Source of the DNA: Promethearchaeota archaeon
GTDB taxonomy: Archaea; Asgardarchaeota; Lokiarchaeia; Sigynarchaeales; MK-D1
Assembly: GCA_016839865.1 (NCBI GenBank)
Contig: JAEOTN010000484.1
Coordinates: forward strand, 1-16,479
DNA: 16,479 nt
Direction of reading: 5' to 3'
The notes under the pieces: generated by a model
Databases searched by the model: none
Seen by the model: only the letters and a program-made list of their open reading frames with translations
What the model was told of the DNA's origin: nothing
In this document: one piece after another, positions 7,615 through 14,713 of the stretch
Layout: each line of letters begins with the position of its first letter
Numbering within the stretch: the stretch's first letter is position 1
Translations under genes and position numbers: made by a program

Positions 7615-9249
7615 TTAACTGAGTTGGAATGTGGGTAGAGGTCGTTCCATCAGTTCTAGATAAATTCGACCAAACAATTCAATTGATTGATTAAATATTT
7701 GGTCGTTAAAGGGAAATCCTCCATATATTACTTGTTCGATTTCTTGGATGAAGGGATAGATATTTTGAGGATTTTGTCCGAATTGCTTTACCATAACTAT
7801 AGCAAATTCGGTAGTCGTTTGGGAGGATTCTTTTTCAATTCCGTATTTGAATAATGCGATATCCGTATAAGTAACATATAAATATGCTAAGGCTTCTTTG
7901 ATTCGTCCCATTCTATAGAGCATTGCCACATTATTTAATCGGGCTTCAATGTCTGCAGCTATTTTACTTCTATCTTTTTTTACCCGACGTTTCATTAACC
8001 ATCGTTGTAGGATGACGATTCCTACAATAGCACCAGCGGCAGCAACTCCAATTACGATGAATTGCCAAGGAATATTTGTAAAAACAGTAGCAGTTCGGAC
8101 AGTAAAAGTACTTTGAACTGTCCATGTAATCGGAACTTCCTCAGGACCCCATTCAGACATGTACTTAATAACTGTAACGGTTAATGTGTATTCTCCTTCG
8201 TAATCGAATACAACCGGAGTAAAAATGTAACTTCCTCCTGCGGTTAGGGTATAATTATCAATAATATTTGTACTAGGACCAACTAATTGGACGGTTACAT
8301 TAGACCCCCTAAGTAAAACCGTATCATCCGTATCTTGATGTACAATAATTGTGATTGTGTTGGATTGATTAATATACATTCTTCGAGGCATGTTAAACTC
8401 TACACCTATATCGCTAATGGTATGGAAAGTGCCTTGTTTGGTGTCTCCAATTAGGTTAGAATCTCCATCCCAATGCAGGATATAGGTGGAATATTGAGTT
8501 CGAATTTCTACGAAATCATAATATCTACCGTCAGGTTGAACCGTGATATTCTTATAATATTGTCCGGTACCAAGATCTCCATACCAAAATTCCATTTCGA
8601 AAGAAGGTCCACTATAGGTGGATCCTGAACTTAATTCAATTGCCCCGCTAATACGATAATTCTCATAAGCCTTACCTTCTAAACCAGGCAAGAGAGGAGT
8701 AGTTGAGGTTTCTTCATCCAATAGGATACTTATTGACGAATCGACGTCAAGATAGAGTTGAGTGTAGCAGAATGTATCATAACCGGCTGATTGAGTGATA
8801 TTTGCTTCGATTTTCACATCAGCAGTAACAGACCAATCAGGTTCAACTGTAAATTGCAGTGCAAAATCTCCAAATGAATCAGTAGTAGTAGTTACCCCTG
8901 TTTTAGGCACATCATCTGCAACAAGATAGATTTCTCCACCTATATAGGGATCCCACATAAAAGTACCTCCATTCCAAACTTGAGCGTGTCCATAAACGAT
9001 TACGTCATCTCCATGGGTAGCTGAAGTCATATTTAAACTTGATAAGGTAACATTACCGGTAATTGTACGAATAGAAGCTTGAGGAGTTTGAAGATTTTGG
9101 TTAGGATGTTCCGGTCGGAAAGAAAAATTAAATGACAGACAAATTACGACTAACAACAAGCAACTCGTGGTTGCCTTTATTATTAGGTTAACACGTGAAT
9201 GTCCACTTGTGGATGCAAAGCGTTTTCTTAGCGTTGTGACGAGGGACAT
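7615..9249 (-). CDS. Membrane-anchored Ig-like protein with DUF4129-like tail
   Basis: A 544-residue type-I-like membrane protein. A hydrophobic segment near 23-45 (signal or anchor) leads into an extracellular part of about 350 residues rich in Thr, Ser, Asn and Tyr. This part carries at least three Ig-like beta-sandwich regions, for example GGEIYLVADD with a following DSFGDFALQF block, and FDYEGEYTLTVTVIKY near 360. A second helix, about 396-418 (FIVIGVAAAGAIVGIVIL), is followed by KRRVKKDR as a stop-transfer and a 126-residue cytoplasmic DUF4129-like domain. The order (outer domain, helix, DUF4129-like tail) matches the C-terminal half of TgpA-type transglutaminases, while the transglutaminase fold lies in the neighbouring gene. 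GGAG lies 11 nt before the ATG. It lies 98 nt downstream of the 1238-aa gene, with a T7 tract between them. Many potential N-glycosylation sequons are present. Confidence 0.75.
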   Translation of the reverse strand: MSLVTTLRKRFASTSGHSRVNLIIKATTSCLLLVVICLSFNFSFRPEHPNQNLQTPQASIRTITGNVTLSSLNMTSATHGDDVIVYGHAQVWNGGTFMWDPYIGGEIYLVADDVPKTGVTTTTDSFGDFALQFTVEPDWSVTADVKIEANITQSAGYDTFCYTQLYLDVDSSISILLDEETSTTPLLPGLEGKAYENYRISGAIELSSGSTYSGPSFEMEFWYGDLGTGQYYKNITVQPDGRYYDFVEIRTQYSTYILHWDGDSNLIGDTKQGTFHTISDIGVEFNMPRRMYINQSNTITIIVHQDTDDTVLLRGSNVTVQLVGPSTNIIDNYTLTAGGSYIFTPVVFDYEGEYTLTVTVIKYMSEWGPEEVPITWTVQSTFTVRTATVFTNIPWQFIVIGVAAAGAIVGIVILQRWLMKRRVKKDRSKIAADIEARLNNVAMLYRMGRIKEALAYLYVTYTDIALFKYGIEKESSQTTTEFAIVMVKQFGQNPQNIYPFIQEIEQVIYGGFPFNDQIFNQSIELFGRIYLELMERPLPTFQLS

Positions 9250-9326
9250 TCGATTCTACTACTCCATGTTCCGTTCCTTGTAATATGTAAGAGTTTGTTT
9301 AAGTTGGCTAAATAAGTTTCATCTCC

Positions 9327-9333
9327 AAAAAAA
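9327..9333 (-). terminator. Oligo-T tract after the transglutaminase-like gene
   Basis: On the minus strand a T7 run starts 14 nt after the TAA of the 1238-aa gene, preceded by CCCC. It may terminate part of the transcripts, so that the downstream genes are made in different amounts or from their own promoter (TATA-like CTTATTTAG at 9308-9316). Confidence 0.35.
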
Positions 9334-9347
9334 GGGGAAAATTTTTG

Positions 9348-12300
9348 TTATGGGGAATAAGCAGCTTGGGCTCGATCGCCATCAATTCCTGTTGTTCCAA
9401 AGTATTCCACAAATATGGTATCAGTATTCGGCCATGTTAATGAAGCGATATAGTATTCAAAATATCCAGAACCATCTGTTGTAACTGTATTTGAATGTAG
9501 TTCACTCATCCCACTATCATAGAAGTAAACAGTGACCGATACTCCAGCTAGTGCCGTGCCATTATCATATGTAAGATACCCACTCACGTTCACAGGATTA
9601 CCCATCACGAATGGTTGAGGTCGAAAAGTGGCAGATATGATGCTATCTGCGTTTACTTGAACTGGATAAGTGGCAGAGGAAGTGGATTGAGCTGGATTAT
9701 TATAATCTGCTTGACATTCCGGAGAGTTATCCTGTTGGTACCCAGTATAGGTAACACTTACATCATAGCTAAACTGGAAATGAATAGGCATTCTCCAATA
9801 GATTTGGAAAGTCCCATCCGATTGACTTGTGTAGGTATATCTCCCTGTAGAAGGAGCATTCCAAGTAGATATTTCATCAGTTCTATCTATCGCTCCATCC
9901 ATTACGTCTAATCGAATTTCTGCGTCTTTAACAGGATTAGAATTACTTGAATCTCTGAGTACTCCTGCAATTATCATTTGAGTTCCGCTATTTCCTCTAG
10001 TTGCAGGTGTAGGAGGTGGTGTGGTAATTACCAAAGTTACAGGAGCATTCAAGTAAATTTGGGTATAGTTTTTTACTGTGCTGTATTCTACACTTACTAA
10101 ATTAAGGCCAGCAGTCCATGAGGCATCCAGAGTAATTCCATAATCGATTTCTCCAGAACTATTAGTGTACTGTGTTGAGCCTAATTGTACACCTCGATTT
10201 TCATCATAAAAGTTTACACCAACACCAGACTGAGGAGAACCTGCCTGCCATATACGAGTATATAGGTTCACTGAAGACCAGCGACCATATGAAGGAGCAG
10301 TACTTCCGAAGTAACTGGATTGTGTGGGAGTTCCATCGATCTCAAATTCAACATTTATATTGCTTGGATCAGTTATGGTAATGAGTTCATAAGTAGACAC
10401 GTCGTTAAATGAAGCGTCATTGTAAGTAAATCCACCAGGTAACTCCCAATCACCATTGAAACCCGTATATACTTCATAATCACCCAGAGGGATAGTTGCT
10501 ACAACTCCATGATTTCGAGCAGTAGTTCCGGAGAAGACTCCCGTCGAGCTGAGGAAAAATGTGGAATCTCCTGTGAGAGAGCCTGTATAATCTGCTAATG
10601 TAGAAGCGTCCCGTAATAAAACTCCAATATAGCCATATCTACTAGGTGCCATTATTCCAGGATCGGAATCGAATAAATCTCCTTCCACAATTAATTCTGA
10701 AGTTCCTCCAGTGCGATCCACGATAGGACCAGGAGTATTAGTAATTCGAACTGTGAGAGCTTCATCCACAACTAAATAATAGGATTGATTTAATCGCCCT
10801 CCGCCATTTGTCCATACTCCATAGAGCTCATGTACGCCTGCAACCCAGTGACTATAATCGGAGCCAAGAGAATAGGTTGTGGAAGCAGTTCCATCTGGGG
10901 CAGTCACTAGAGTAGTTAGGACAAACTGATCATAAGTGCGATCTCTGATCTCTACAATTCCACCACTTACATCTGTTGATCCTTGTCGTAAATAAATATC
11001 AAAATCAATGGACTGGGCGCGCGTTTTTGCAAATGCAGTATCTTCTACTACCGCTCCACTATCCACGTAAAGATCAAATATTTTTTGATTATCATCAATA
11101 ATTTCGAACGATAAATCGTTGCTGGAATCATCGATCAATCCTCCAGGGATTGTAATATCTTCGGCAAATCCGGTGACAGGATTGATAATATTATACGTTC
11201 CGTTAAAATCGACTCTAAAAGTGTAGTTTCCTTGACTCACATAATCAGAGATCCGAACTATTTCATTTATTGCACCATTACTGTCGACTTTTATTGCATC
11301 ATAAGGGGGATCGATGCTTCCTGATATTGCTGAACTCCCTTGTACTACAACTGGATGCAAGATCGCATTTTTCACACGATTCCCATTTTCCGGATCGTAT
11401 ATGTATGCAGCAACTTGAGTATTATTGGTGGTTGCACGATTGATTGAAGTCGGATTAAGTGAAGTCATAAATACATTCACATCATCATCTAATATGATTG
11501 CACATGCATTACGTTGAGTTGCGGTATATTGAGCTTCAATAAAGTGTGCACCTGCAGTCAAGCTTGTATTTACGTCTAATACAAAAGTTGCACGTCCAAT
11601 TCCATTTGTGACCGCAGATCCCAAAGAAACATCCTCGGTGTGATCATGGAATGTAATAGTTTCTCCAGGCATTCCAGAGGGTAGTTCCGCTGTAATCTCC
11701 ACATCAAATCCTCGGTATGTAACTTGTTGTGTGGAATAAGTTCCGTTTATTAAAATATTAAGAGGATCTCCCGTGGTACCATTACCGGGTGGGGGTGCAA
11801 ATGTAGCTCCAGTTAATATAAACGGAGTGAATTCATCTGGATTTCCATACATCATGGGCATGTATACTTCATTCCATGCATCGGTGTTAACCATTCGAAT
11901 TTCTCGATAGGTTCCATATCCATCATTCTCATTAGAAGTAAAACGCGAATTGTAACCCGCTGCATATCGACAAGGAACTCCGAACCATCGCGCAAGCATT
12001 ACAAAGGATGCAGCAAAATCCATTGGCAACCCTTCTGTGCCAGAGAGGAACCATTCCACTTGATCATCCCCGCTTCCAGGGCGTTCTAATGGAAAAGAGG
12101 AATCGATAGCATAATTTGTTTCTAAATAAGTACGAATATGGTCAACAATATCATAGGTCGATACGTAAAGGGGAATATCGTCACCATACCAACCTGTAGA
12201 CATCCAGATACTATCGTTGATATCCAAGACGGCGGATTGAAAAGCGGGTTTATCAGACGCGTACACGTACTTATCTCCCCCTGGGAATTGTAGATATTGG

Positions 12301-13064
12301 CTTTTAATCGTTGCAGGAGCATTGTCCGGTACGTCCGAATTAAATTCGAAATGACTTTCAGGTGAGGGGTAATTACCATATAAATTATACGTTAAGTTAC
12401 CTTCTACCGCGCTATCTTGAGTAAACACAATAGAGGAACCATTTTGCGAATCAACACTTAAAGTATAGTCTACTAGACTGCTCTCTGTAAGTCCGATGAT
12501 ATTAAGATCAGGATAGGGGAATACACTAGGTAAGGCTAATCCTACTTGTTGCTCTGCTCCATGAGGAAGCCATACTTCATAATTATTCGGAAAAGCAAAT
12601 GAATCATAATTTTCATCTAATCCAAAGTTATAATCAACAGAACGTGCCCATCCATTTCCTTGATATTCATCAAACGCACTATAGCGCCATAATGAATCAT
12701 CTTGCAGAGCACCTCCAGTTCGTTCATATACACGGAATGCTACAGTGTTAAATTGGTCTACATCAGTGAAATTACCGAACATACTAGATAAAAATGGAAG
12801 TCCAGATAGAAGATCTAATAATGAAGGATCAAATGATCCCCAATCATCCGGGGGGGTGAAATTTGGTAGAGAAATCGGAGAATTAATTGTGGTAAAGGGA
12901 TCGGTATCACTCAGAAGATCCACTGATTTTATTTTTCCTCGTTGAAAAATTGCTTCTGAAACTACTGCAGAGAGGTACCATCCTCCCACTACTAATGCTA
13001 CTATAATACCCAAAGAGATCAATTGCTTTTTTAAACTACCTTCAGGTTTAGGTTGCTCCGACAT
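9348..13064 (-). CDS. Transglutaminase-fold pseudoenzyme with long Ig-like array
   Basis: A 1238-residue surface protein. An N-terminal helix (about 13-35, LISLGIIVALVVGGWYL) anchors it, and the rest is extracellular. Residues about 100-430 form a transglutaminase-like region: a YxGNGW block, then GLPMDFAASFVMLARWFGVPCRYAAGY (345-371), then NTDAWNEVY (393-401). These match the core pattern GxCxxFAxAxxxLxRxxGIPxR...HAWxE, but the catalytic Cys is Pro347, the His is Asp395 and the usual LDPT Asp is Thr in ILTGAT. It is therefore predicted to be inactive. About six or seven Ig-like domains follow to the C-terminus, including Big-type blocks such as TNGIGRATF...TAGAHFIEAQY and TDGSGYFEYY. There is no C-terminal helix. 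TAGGTAGG precedes the ATG by 5 nt. It is the first gene of the envelope cluster and is divergent from tmk. It likely binds or braces other envelope proteins. Confidence 0.8.
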   Translation of the reverse strand: MSEQPKPEGSLKKQLISLGIIVALVVGGWYLSAVVSEAIFQRGKIKSVDLLSDTDPFTTINSPISLPNFTPPDDWGSFDPSLLDLLSGLPFLSSMFGNFTDVDQFNTVAFRVYERTGGALQDDSLWRYSAFDEYQGNGWARSVDYNFGLDENYDSFAFPNNYEVWLPHGAEQQVGLALPSVFPYPDLNIIGLTESSLVDYTLSVDSQNGSSIVFTQDSAVEGNLTYNLYGNYPSPESHFEFNSDVPDNAPATIKSQYLQFPGGDKYVYASDKPAFQSAVLDINDSIWMSTGWYGDDIPLYVSTYDIVDHIRTYLETNYAIDSSFPLERPGSGDDQVEWFLSGTEGLPMDFAASFVMLARWFGVPCRYAAGYNSRFTSNENDGYGTYREIRMVNTDAWNEVYMPMMYGNPDEFTPFILTGATFAPPPGNGTTGDPLNILINGTYSTQQVTYRGFDVEITAELPSGMPGETITFHDHTEDVSLGSAVTNGIGRATFVLDVNTSLTAGAHFIEAQYTATQRNACAIILDDDVNVFMTSLNPTSINRATTNNTQVAAYIYDPENGNRVKNAILHPVVVQGSSAISGSIDPPYDAIKVDSNGAINEIVRISDYVSQGNYTFRVDFNGTYNIINPVTGFAEDITIPGGLIDDSSNDLSFEIIDDNQKIFDLYVDSGAVVEDTAFAKTRAQSIDFDIYLRQGSTDVSGGIVEIRDRTYDQFVLTTLVTAPDGTASTTYSLGSDYSHWVAGVHELYGVWTNGGGRLNQSYYLVVDEALTVRITNTPGPIVDRTGGTSELIVEGDLFDSDPGIMAPSRYGYIGVLLRDASTLADYTGSLTGDSTFFLSSTGVFSGTTARNHGVVATIPLGDYEVYTGFNGDWELPGGFTYNDASFNDVSTYELITITDPSNINVEFEIDGTPTQSSYFGSTAPSYGRWSSVNLYTRIWQAGSPQSGVGVNFYDENRGVQLGSTQYTNSSGEIDYGITLDASWTAGLNLVSVEYSTVKNYTQIYLNAPVTLVITTPPPTPATRGNSGTQMIIAGVLRDSSNSNPVKDAEIRLDVMDGAIDRTDEISTWNAPSTGRYTYTSQSDGTFQIYWRMPIHFQFSYDVSVTYTGYQQDNSPECQADYNNPAQSTSSATYPVQVNADSIISATFRPQPFVMGNPVNVSGYLTYDNGTALAGVSVTVYFYDSGMSELHSNTVTTDGSGYFEYYIASLTWPNTDTIFVEYFGTTGIDGDRAQAAYSP

Positions 13065-13103
13065 GATATCCTACCTAATGATTGTTTTTTGACTTAAAGA
13101 AAA

Positions 13104-13158
13104 TAGCCGATATCAGTTTATGAATGAATTTCGCATAAATAATTAACGAGTTCGGCTA
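13104..13158. promoter_or_regulatory. Inverted repeat in the divergent promoter region
   Basis: TAGCCGA at 13104-13110 and TCGGCTA at 13152-13158 are perfect 7-bp inverted copies separated by 41 bp. They flank TATA-like tracts in the 251-bp gap between the 1238-aa gene (-) and tmk (+). They could be paired operator half-sites for the envelope operon. Apart from this and the tmk TATA box, the gap holds only AT-rich DNA and no convincing gene. Confidence 0.3.
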
Positions 13159-13286
13159 CAATAGAGGTAAATTCCTCCTTTATGAATTACAATTATATTT
13201 AATTCTCTCAACCTAAGTGAATTTTCTTTAGTCATCTTCGTTTAAAGCATGTATTTTTAGGAATAATTAATGAATTGGCTAAAATG

Positions 13287-13294
13287 TTTTTAAA
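13287..13294 (+). promoter_or_regulatory. TATA box for tmk
   Basis: TTTTTAAA lies 22-29 nt before the tmk ATG at 13316, with no Shine-Dalgarno between. The spacing indicates a leaderless transcript that starts at or next to the ATG. Confidence 0.45.
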
Positions 13295-13315
13295 GAACAA
13301 ATCGCTCGAATATAT

Positions 13316-13954
13316 ATGGAAAAAGGGATATTTGTAGTAATTGATGGTATTGATGGATGTGGATCTACTACCCAAACAACAAAACTAGGAGGAAAACTGA
13401 TCGAAAACGGAAATAAGGTACATTTAACCCGAGAACCTTCCAAACTACCTGTAGGCAAATTACTACGAGATTATCTGCAAAATGAAACTGCTCCGATTGC
13501 AACTGATGCATTGTTATTTGCAGCTGACCGAGTGGAGCATTATTATTACGAGATATTACCAAAATTAGAAGAGGGTTACGTCGTAGTAAGTGATCGTTAC
13601 GTAGAAGCTTCTATTTCCTATCAAACTGCCCAAGGTCAATTAGAAGAAAAAATTGAGAATTCTCCCTTCAAGGAAATGAATAAAGAATGGGTTATGACTA
13701 TAAATCGCTTTGCTCCTAAACCAGATCTCACTTTTATAATTGATATTGATCCACGAATTTCCCTATCTCGAAAACATCCTACAATGGCATTAGAGAAATT
13801 CGAAACTGTGACATTTTTGGACGCGGTGCGCAAAATTTATCTAGATCGTGCACAGGAACAAAACCACATAGTTTTGGATGGAACACAGTCTGTAAATGAA
13901 ATTTCTAAACTTATTTTCAACATTTTATCTGAATATATTCCCTTGGAGGAGTAA
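13316..13954 (+). CDS. tmk: Thymidylate kinase with altered Walker A motif
   Basis: A 212-residue dTMP kinase, the usual length. It phosphorylates dTMP to dTDP with ATP in the cytoplasm, an essential step of dTTP synthesis. Seen: IDGIDGCGSTTQ at 9-20, TREP at 38-41, LLFAADR at 66-72, the SDRYVEASISYQ block at 92-103 (the DRY/H dTMP-binding motif), FIIDID near 138-143, and an Arg-bearing LID segment LSRKHPTM. The Walker A motif normally reads GxxGxGKST/TT; here Ser17 (codon TCT) replaces the Lys that binds ATP phosphates. All other motifs are conserved and the frame is intact, so the gene looks functional rather than decayed. The start is the only ATG before the first strand, with a TATA box at leaderless spacing. 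The stop lies 4 nt before the ATG of the zinc-finger gene. Confidence 0.92.
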   Translation: MEKGIFVVIDGIDGCGSTTQTTKLGGKLIENGNKVHLTREPSKLPVGKLLRDYLQNETAPIATDALLFAADRVEHYYYEILPKLEEGYVVVSDRYVEASISYQTAQGQLEEKIENSPFKEMNKEWVMTINRFAPKPDLTFIIDIDPRISLSRKHPTMALEKFETVTFLDAVRKIYLDRAQEQNHIVLDGTQSVNEISKLIFNILSEYIPLEE

Positions 13955-13958
13955 GCTG

Positions 13959-14156
13959 ATGTCCCATCGTTGTGAAATATGTAAATCCACAATTAGTCGA
14001 GAATGGTATAATTGCGTTGTGTGTGGTGCAGAATTATGCGAAGAATGTGGGGTTCAATGTGAAAAATGCAAAGGAGAATACTGCATTGGAGGCGAATGCG
14101 GAGATGATTATCAAGACGAGCTTGTAGACTATAATTTCTGTTATAACTGTAAATAA
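13959..14156 (+). CDS. 65-aa ZZ-like/cross-brace zinc-finger protein
   Basis: The ATG at 13959 has a strong GGAGGA site at 13945-13950, 8 nt upstream, which decides the start; an in-frame start further upstream, inside tmk, is unlikely. The 65-residue product has 12 cysteines: 5, 8, 19, 22, 27, 30, 34, 37, 42, 47, 61 and 64. The first six, with Ile12 and Trp16-Tyr17 before Cys19, and Leu26-Cys27, follow the pattern of a ZZ-type zinc finger (CxxC...I...xYxCxxCxxxLCxxC), and Cys61/Cys64 could close a cross-brace second site. Two or three zinc ions are plausible. An acidic stretch, GDDYQDELVDY, lies before the last pair. Such modules usually mediate protein contacts. Co-transcription with tmk is likely from the 4-nt spacing; the stop is 4 nt from the convergent membrane gene. 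The specific role is unknown. Confidence 0.75.
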   Translation: MSHRCEICKSTISREWYNCVVCGAELCEECGVQCEKCKGEYCIGGECGDDYQDELVDYNFCYNCK

Positions 14157-14160
14157 CCGT

Positions 14161-14469
14161 TTACAGAATGAAGATATTTTCTTGGATTAGCATTATATAA
14201 CGAAGTAATGTACACCCCCAAAATAAGCCTAATCCTATGAATAAACATACCATAAGCACTTGAGCTTGTGCAGTTTTTGCCGTTCTTATTAATCCAGCAA
14301 TACCAACGATTTGCAAGATGGTTCCAACGATGGCAATTATACTTGCAATTATTGGAAGTCTTACGTAATAATAAAGAAGCCAGAACAAATAGTATTGAAC
14401 CACTCCCGTAACTAACATAAAAATAGGTTTGGTACGACTCATAGATCGCTGGGTGGTTTCAAGTGCCAT
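14161..14469 (-). CDS. Small three-helix membrane protein, unrecognised
   Basis: A 102-residue protein with a short polar N-terminus (MALETTQRSMSRTKP) and three hydrophobic segments, about 16-36 (IFMLVTGVVQYYLFWLLYYY), 38-59 (LPIIASIIAIVGTILQIVGIAG) and 70-94 (VLMVCLFIGLGLFWGCTLLRYI). I do not recognise the family. No Shine-Dalgarno precedes the ATG at 14469; a GTATAAAG sequence lies 16-23 nt upstream on the minus strand, so the mRNA is probably leaderless or nearly so. Its stop lies 4 nt from that of the zinc-finger gene, so the two genes are tail-to-tail. Confidence 0.7.
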   Translation of the reverse strand: MALETTQRSMSRTKPIFMLVTGVVQYYLFWLLYYYVRLPIIASIIAIVGTILQIVGIAGLIRTAKTAQAQVLMVCLFIGLGLFWGCTLLRYIMLIQENIFIL

Positions 14470-14505
14470 TTTAGAATAATTGTTTCTTTATACTTATTAT
14501 TTTTA

Positions 14506-14554
14506 CCCTAGTTAGGGAGACTAATCTCTTTGTACTCTAACTATGAAGAGATTA
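14506..14554. repeat. Two adjacent inverted repeats upstream of the TnpB-like gene
   Basis: CCCTA-GT-TAGGG at 14506-14517 is a 5-bp inverted repeat with a 2-nt centre. TAATCTCTT at 14522-14530 and AAGAGATTA at 14546-14554 form a perfect 9-bp stem with a 15-nt loop. The second can fold in either strand. Both lie in the 244-bp gap between the three-helix membrane gene and the nuclease gene. They could mark a left transposon end or a regulatory structure. Confidence 0.4.
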
Positions 14555-14677
14555 TTTGAGTTTAAGAATTGATGGAAAAGCACGCATGATAATACCTAGG
14601 AATTAAAGGTACAGTAAAGGAGTATCCATTCCAAATTTAAATACACCGAATCCTTATCGAACTAGCTGTACACGGCG

Positions 14678-14691
14678 CCAATTTCAATTGG
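14678..14691. repeat. 14-bp palindrome just before the TnpB-like gene
   Basis: CCAATT-TC-AATTGG is a perfect 6-bp inverted repeat with a 2-nt centre, ending 22 nt before the ATG at 14714. The centre is too tight for a hairpin, so protein binding is more likely than RNA folding. TAGTATAA directly follows it and could be a TATA-like element. Confidence 0.35.
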
Positions 14692-14713
14692 TAGTATAAC
14701 GAGATGGAATGCC

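Noticed and set aside
11968..11970. Cys365 of the transglutaminase-like protein as the catalytic nucleophile
   Set aside because: It falls in GVPCRY, the position of Ala in the usual GIPARY, some 18 residues after the nucleophile site, so it cannot replace the missing Cys by simple alignment.
13896..13958. Upstream in-frame start that would extend the zinc-finger protein by 21 residues
   Set aside because: The extension lies within the tmk coding sequence and lacks a ribosome binding site, whereas GGAGGA sits 8 nt before the ATG at 13959.
14675..14710. tRNA-like D-arm, CAATTGGTAGTATAACG, suggesting a tRNA gene or tRNA integration site
   Set aside because: The D-stem does not pair properly, and neither a convincing anticodon stem nor a TTCGA-type T-arm follows within 70 nt. 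The resemblance is limited to the AATTGGTAG loop.
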